This document shows positions 62,901-64,000 of a stretch of DNA of 64,000 nucleotides, one piece after another. The position numbers were made by a program, and so were the translations under genes. Each line of letters starts with the position of its first letter. Position 1 is the first letter of the stretch. Source of the DNA: Camarhynchus parvulus (lineage: Eukaryota; Chordata; Aves; Passeriformes; Thraupidae); the NCBI RefSeq assembly GCF_901933205.1, contig NC_044601.1:46316376-46380375 (forward strand). The letters run 5' to 3'. The notes under the pieces were generated by a model, which did no database searches, was not told where the DNA came from, and saw only the letters and a program-made list of their open reading frames with translations.

Positions 62901-64000
62901 GCAATTTAAGAAAATCTTGAGATCAGTGCAATGATGTGGACAGGATTATTGGAAGAGGCATGACAGGAAGTTTTCAGGCTTTTGATAAAGTCATGATCTG
63001 GCAAAACAGCAAGCTGTAGTACTTCAGAAATGAGGGTAGTTATACCTCAAGCTGTTTAGTGGGCTTTTCTGTGTTCTTGTTCATGGGACGAGGCTGCTGT
63101 TCCATCTCAAACAGTATACATCTGTAAAAGCAGTGGGCTCAAAACTTGACCTTTATCATCAATATTGCCATTCCCTGATGTCCTGTAATCCACTCTGATA
63201 CATTAGAGGTGAGGGCAGGGGTTGTTCTCATTCTGTTAAGAAGAAACAGAAACTATGTCTAACTTCTGGAACTGCAGCCAAACACTAAATATGCAGTCTC
63301 TTGCTCTCTCCTTCCTTCTGTGTAAGTCCCTTTCTCTACTTTATTAATTTTCTTTCTGTTCTTGACTCATCTGCTTTTAAAATAAATTGTGGATGAATAC
63401 ACTGCCTTTTGTGATATCATTATGAAGCTGGGACTGGAGCAGAAACTAAAAAAAACCCATACATTAGTATATGTTTGTCAGGTCCTGTGTCTGGAAAGAC
63501 CATGGTTCTGCCATTTAATTTTCCTTTTTTCTTTCATTCTTTTTTTTCTTTAGATTCTTTTTTTTTTTTTTTTTTACTTTTACTCTCTTGTGTAGCAGAA
63601 CCACATCCTGGTTCTACTACACAAGAGAGTAAAATTAAAAATTAGGTTTGTAGGATGCATTACATTCTCTGTCACTGGTAATTTTCAGTATTTTTCCCTG
63701 ATGTCCATCTCATTTCCCTTTAGATAAGTACGTGATTGTTCATAACAGCAATAATATGCATGGTTCCAGATAATTTTACCTAACTTCTTCTCTCTTCATT
63801 AAGTTCTCTGTTTAACACTAGAAAAAATAACAAAATAATAAAAGGTTGTCCAACTACTAATTCATAATATTTTGAATACTTCTGTTTTCATTGTTGTGTC
63901 TTTAATCAAACTACTTTCAACAATGTTGTGATAACAAGTCTGAAACAATTTGAAAGCAAATTCTGGGCATGGTGAACTGGTGGATGAAATTAATGTTTTA
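60000..64000 (+). other. SV2C: Start of the next SV2C intron, incomplete
   Basis: It begins with GTGAGT and continues to the window edge. I see no further SV2C exon. It holds a protein-like antisense open frame at 60190-60627, a T-run at 63559-63575 and a strong hairpin at 63578-63634. Otherwise it is AT-rich sequence. Confidence 0.8.
63578..63634. repeat. Near-perfect inverted repeat, 25-nt arms, 7-nt loop
   Basis: The left arm, 63578-63602 (TTTTACTCTCTTGTGTAG then CAGAACC), pairs with the right arm, 63610-63634 (GGTTCTA then CTACACAAGAGAGTAAAA), with one C/A mismatch, around the loop ACATCCT. A T-run precedes it. The RNA of either strand would form a strong stem. The TA ends of the palindrome are compatible with a tiny DNA-transposon remnant, but no such family was recognised. 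Confidence 0.9.

Noticed and set aside
1..64000. CRISPR array, prokaryotic operon, tRNA or rRNA gene
   Set aside because: No regularly spaced direct repeats, no tRNA-like cloverleaf and no rRNA motifs were seen; composition and split exons are those of a vertebrate chromosome.

Overview
The window is intron-rich vertebrate nuclear DNA, most likely from a bird and probably a songbird. It is AT-rich, has no operon-like packing, and contains at least seven avian-type CR1 LINE fragments and three ERV-type LTRs. One of these LTRs resembles songbird LTRs as I remember them, which is weak evidence. Apart from the transposons, only one gene can be supported: the 5' half of SV2C, synaptic vesicle glycoprotein 2C, on the + strand.

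Gene layout: a splice acceptor at 6259-6260 opens an exon with 124 bases of 5' UTR, the start codon at 6385 and codons 1-194. Four more coding exons follow at 26215-26395, 39106-39257, 59621-59754 and 59910-59999. All splice sites are GT/AG and every phase joins correctly. The spliced product is 379 residues: the acidic cytosolic N-terminus and the first six membrane segments of a major-facilitator fold. The second half, including the large luminal loop and TM7-12, must lie past base 64000. The non-coding first exon and promoter should lie before base 1, because nothing promoter-like or CpG-rich is visible at the left end. SV2C is Z-linked in chicken (from memory), so this may be Z sequence.

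The introns hold the transposons. Bases 1-6260 have microsatellites and a hairpin. The 19.2-kb intron has CR1 pieces near 11.0, 13.5, 23.3 and 24.7 kb. The 12.7-kb intron has a 2.5-kb degenerate CR1 with recognisable endonuclease and reverse-transcriptase remnants, older CR1 pieces at 28.5 and 37.8 kb, and a 616-bp solo LTR with a 6-bp target-site duplication. The 20.4-kb intron has a cluster of two LTRs at 50.8-53.2 kb, the second with a 5-bp target-site duplication, plus two young tandem duplications near 48-49 kb. The next intron is only 155 bp.

I found no tRNA, rRNA, CRISPR array or second confident protein-coding gene, and no evidence of an undescribed system. The best leads are a possible alternative terminal exon in phase with exon 3 (49881), a protein-like ORF antisense in the last intron (60190-60627), a strong 25-nt-arm hairpin at 63578-63634, and the boundaries of the two solo LTRs.
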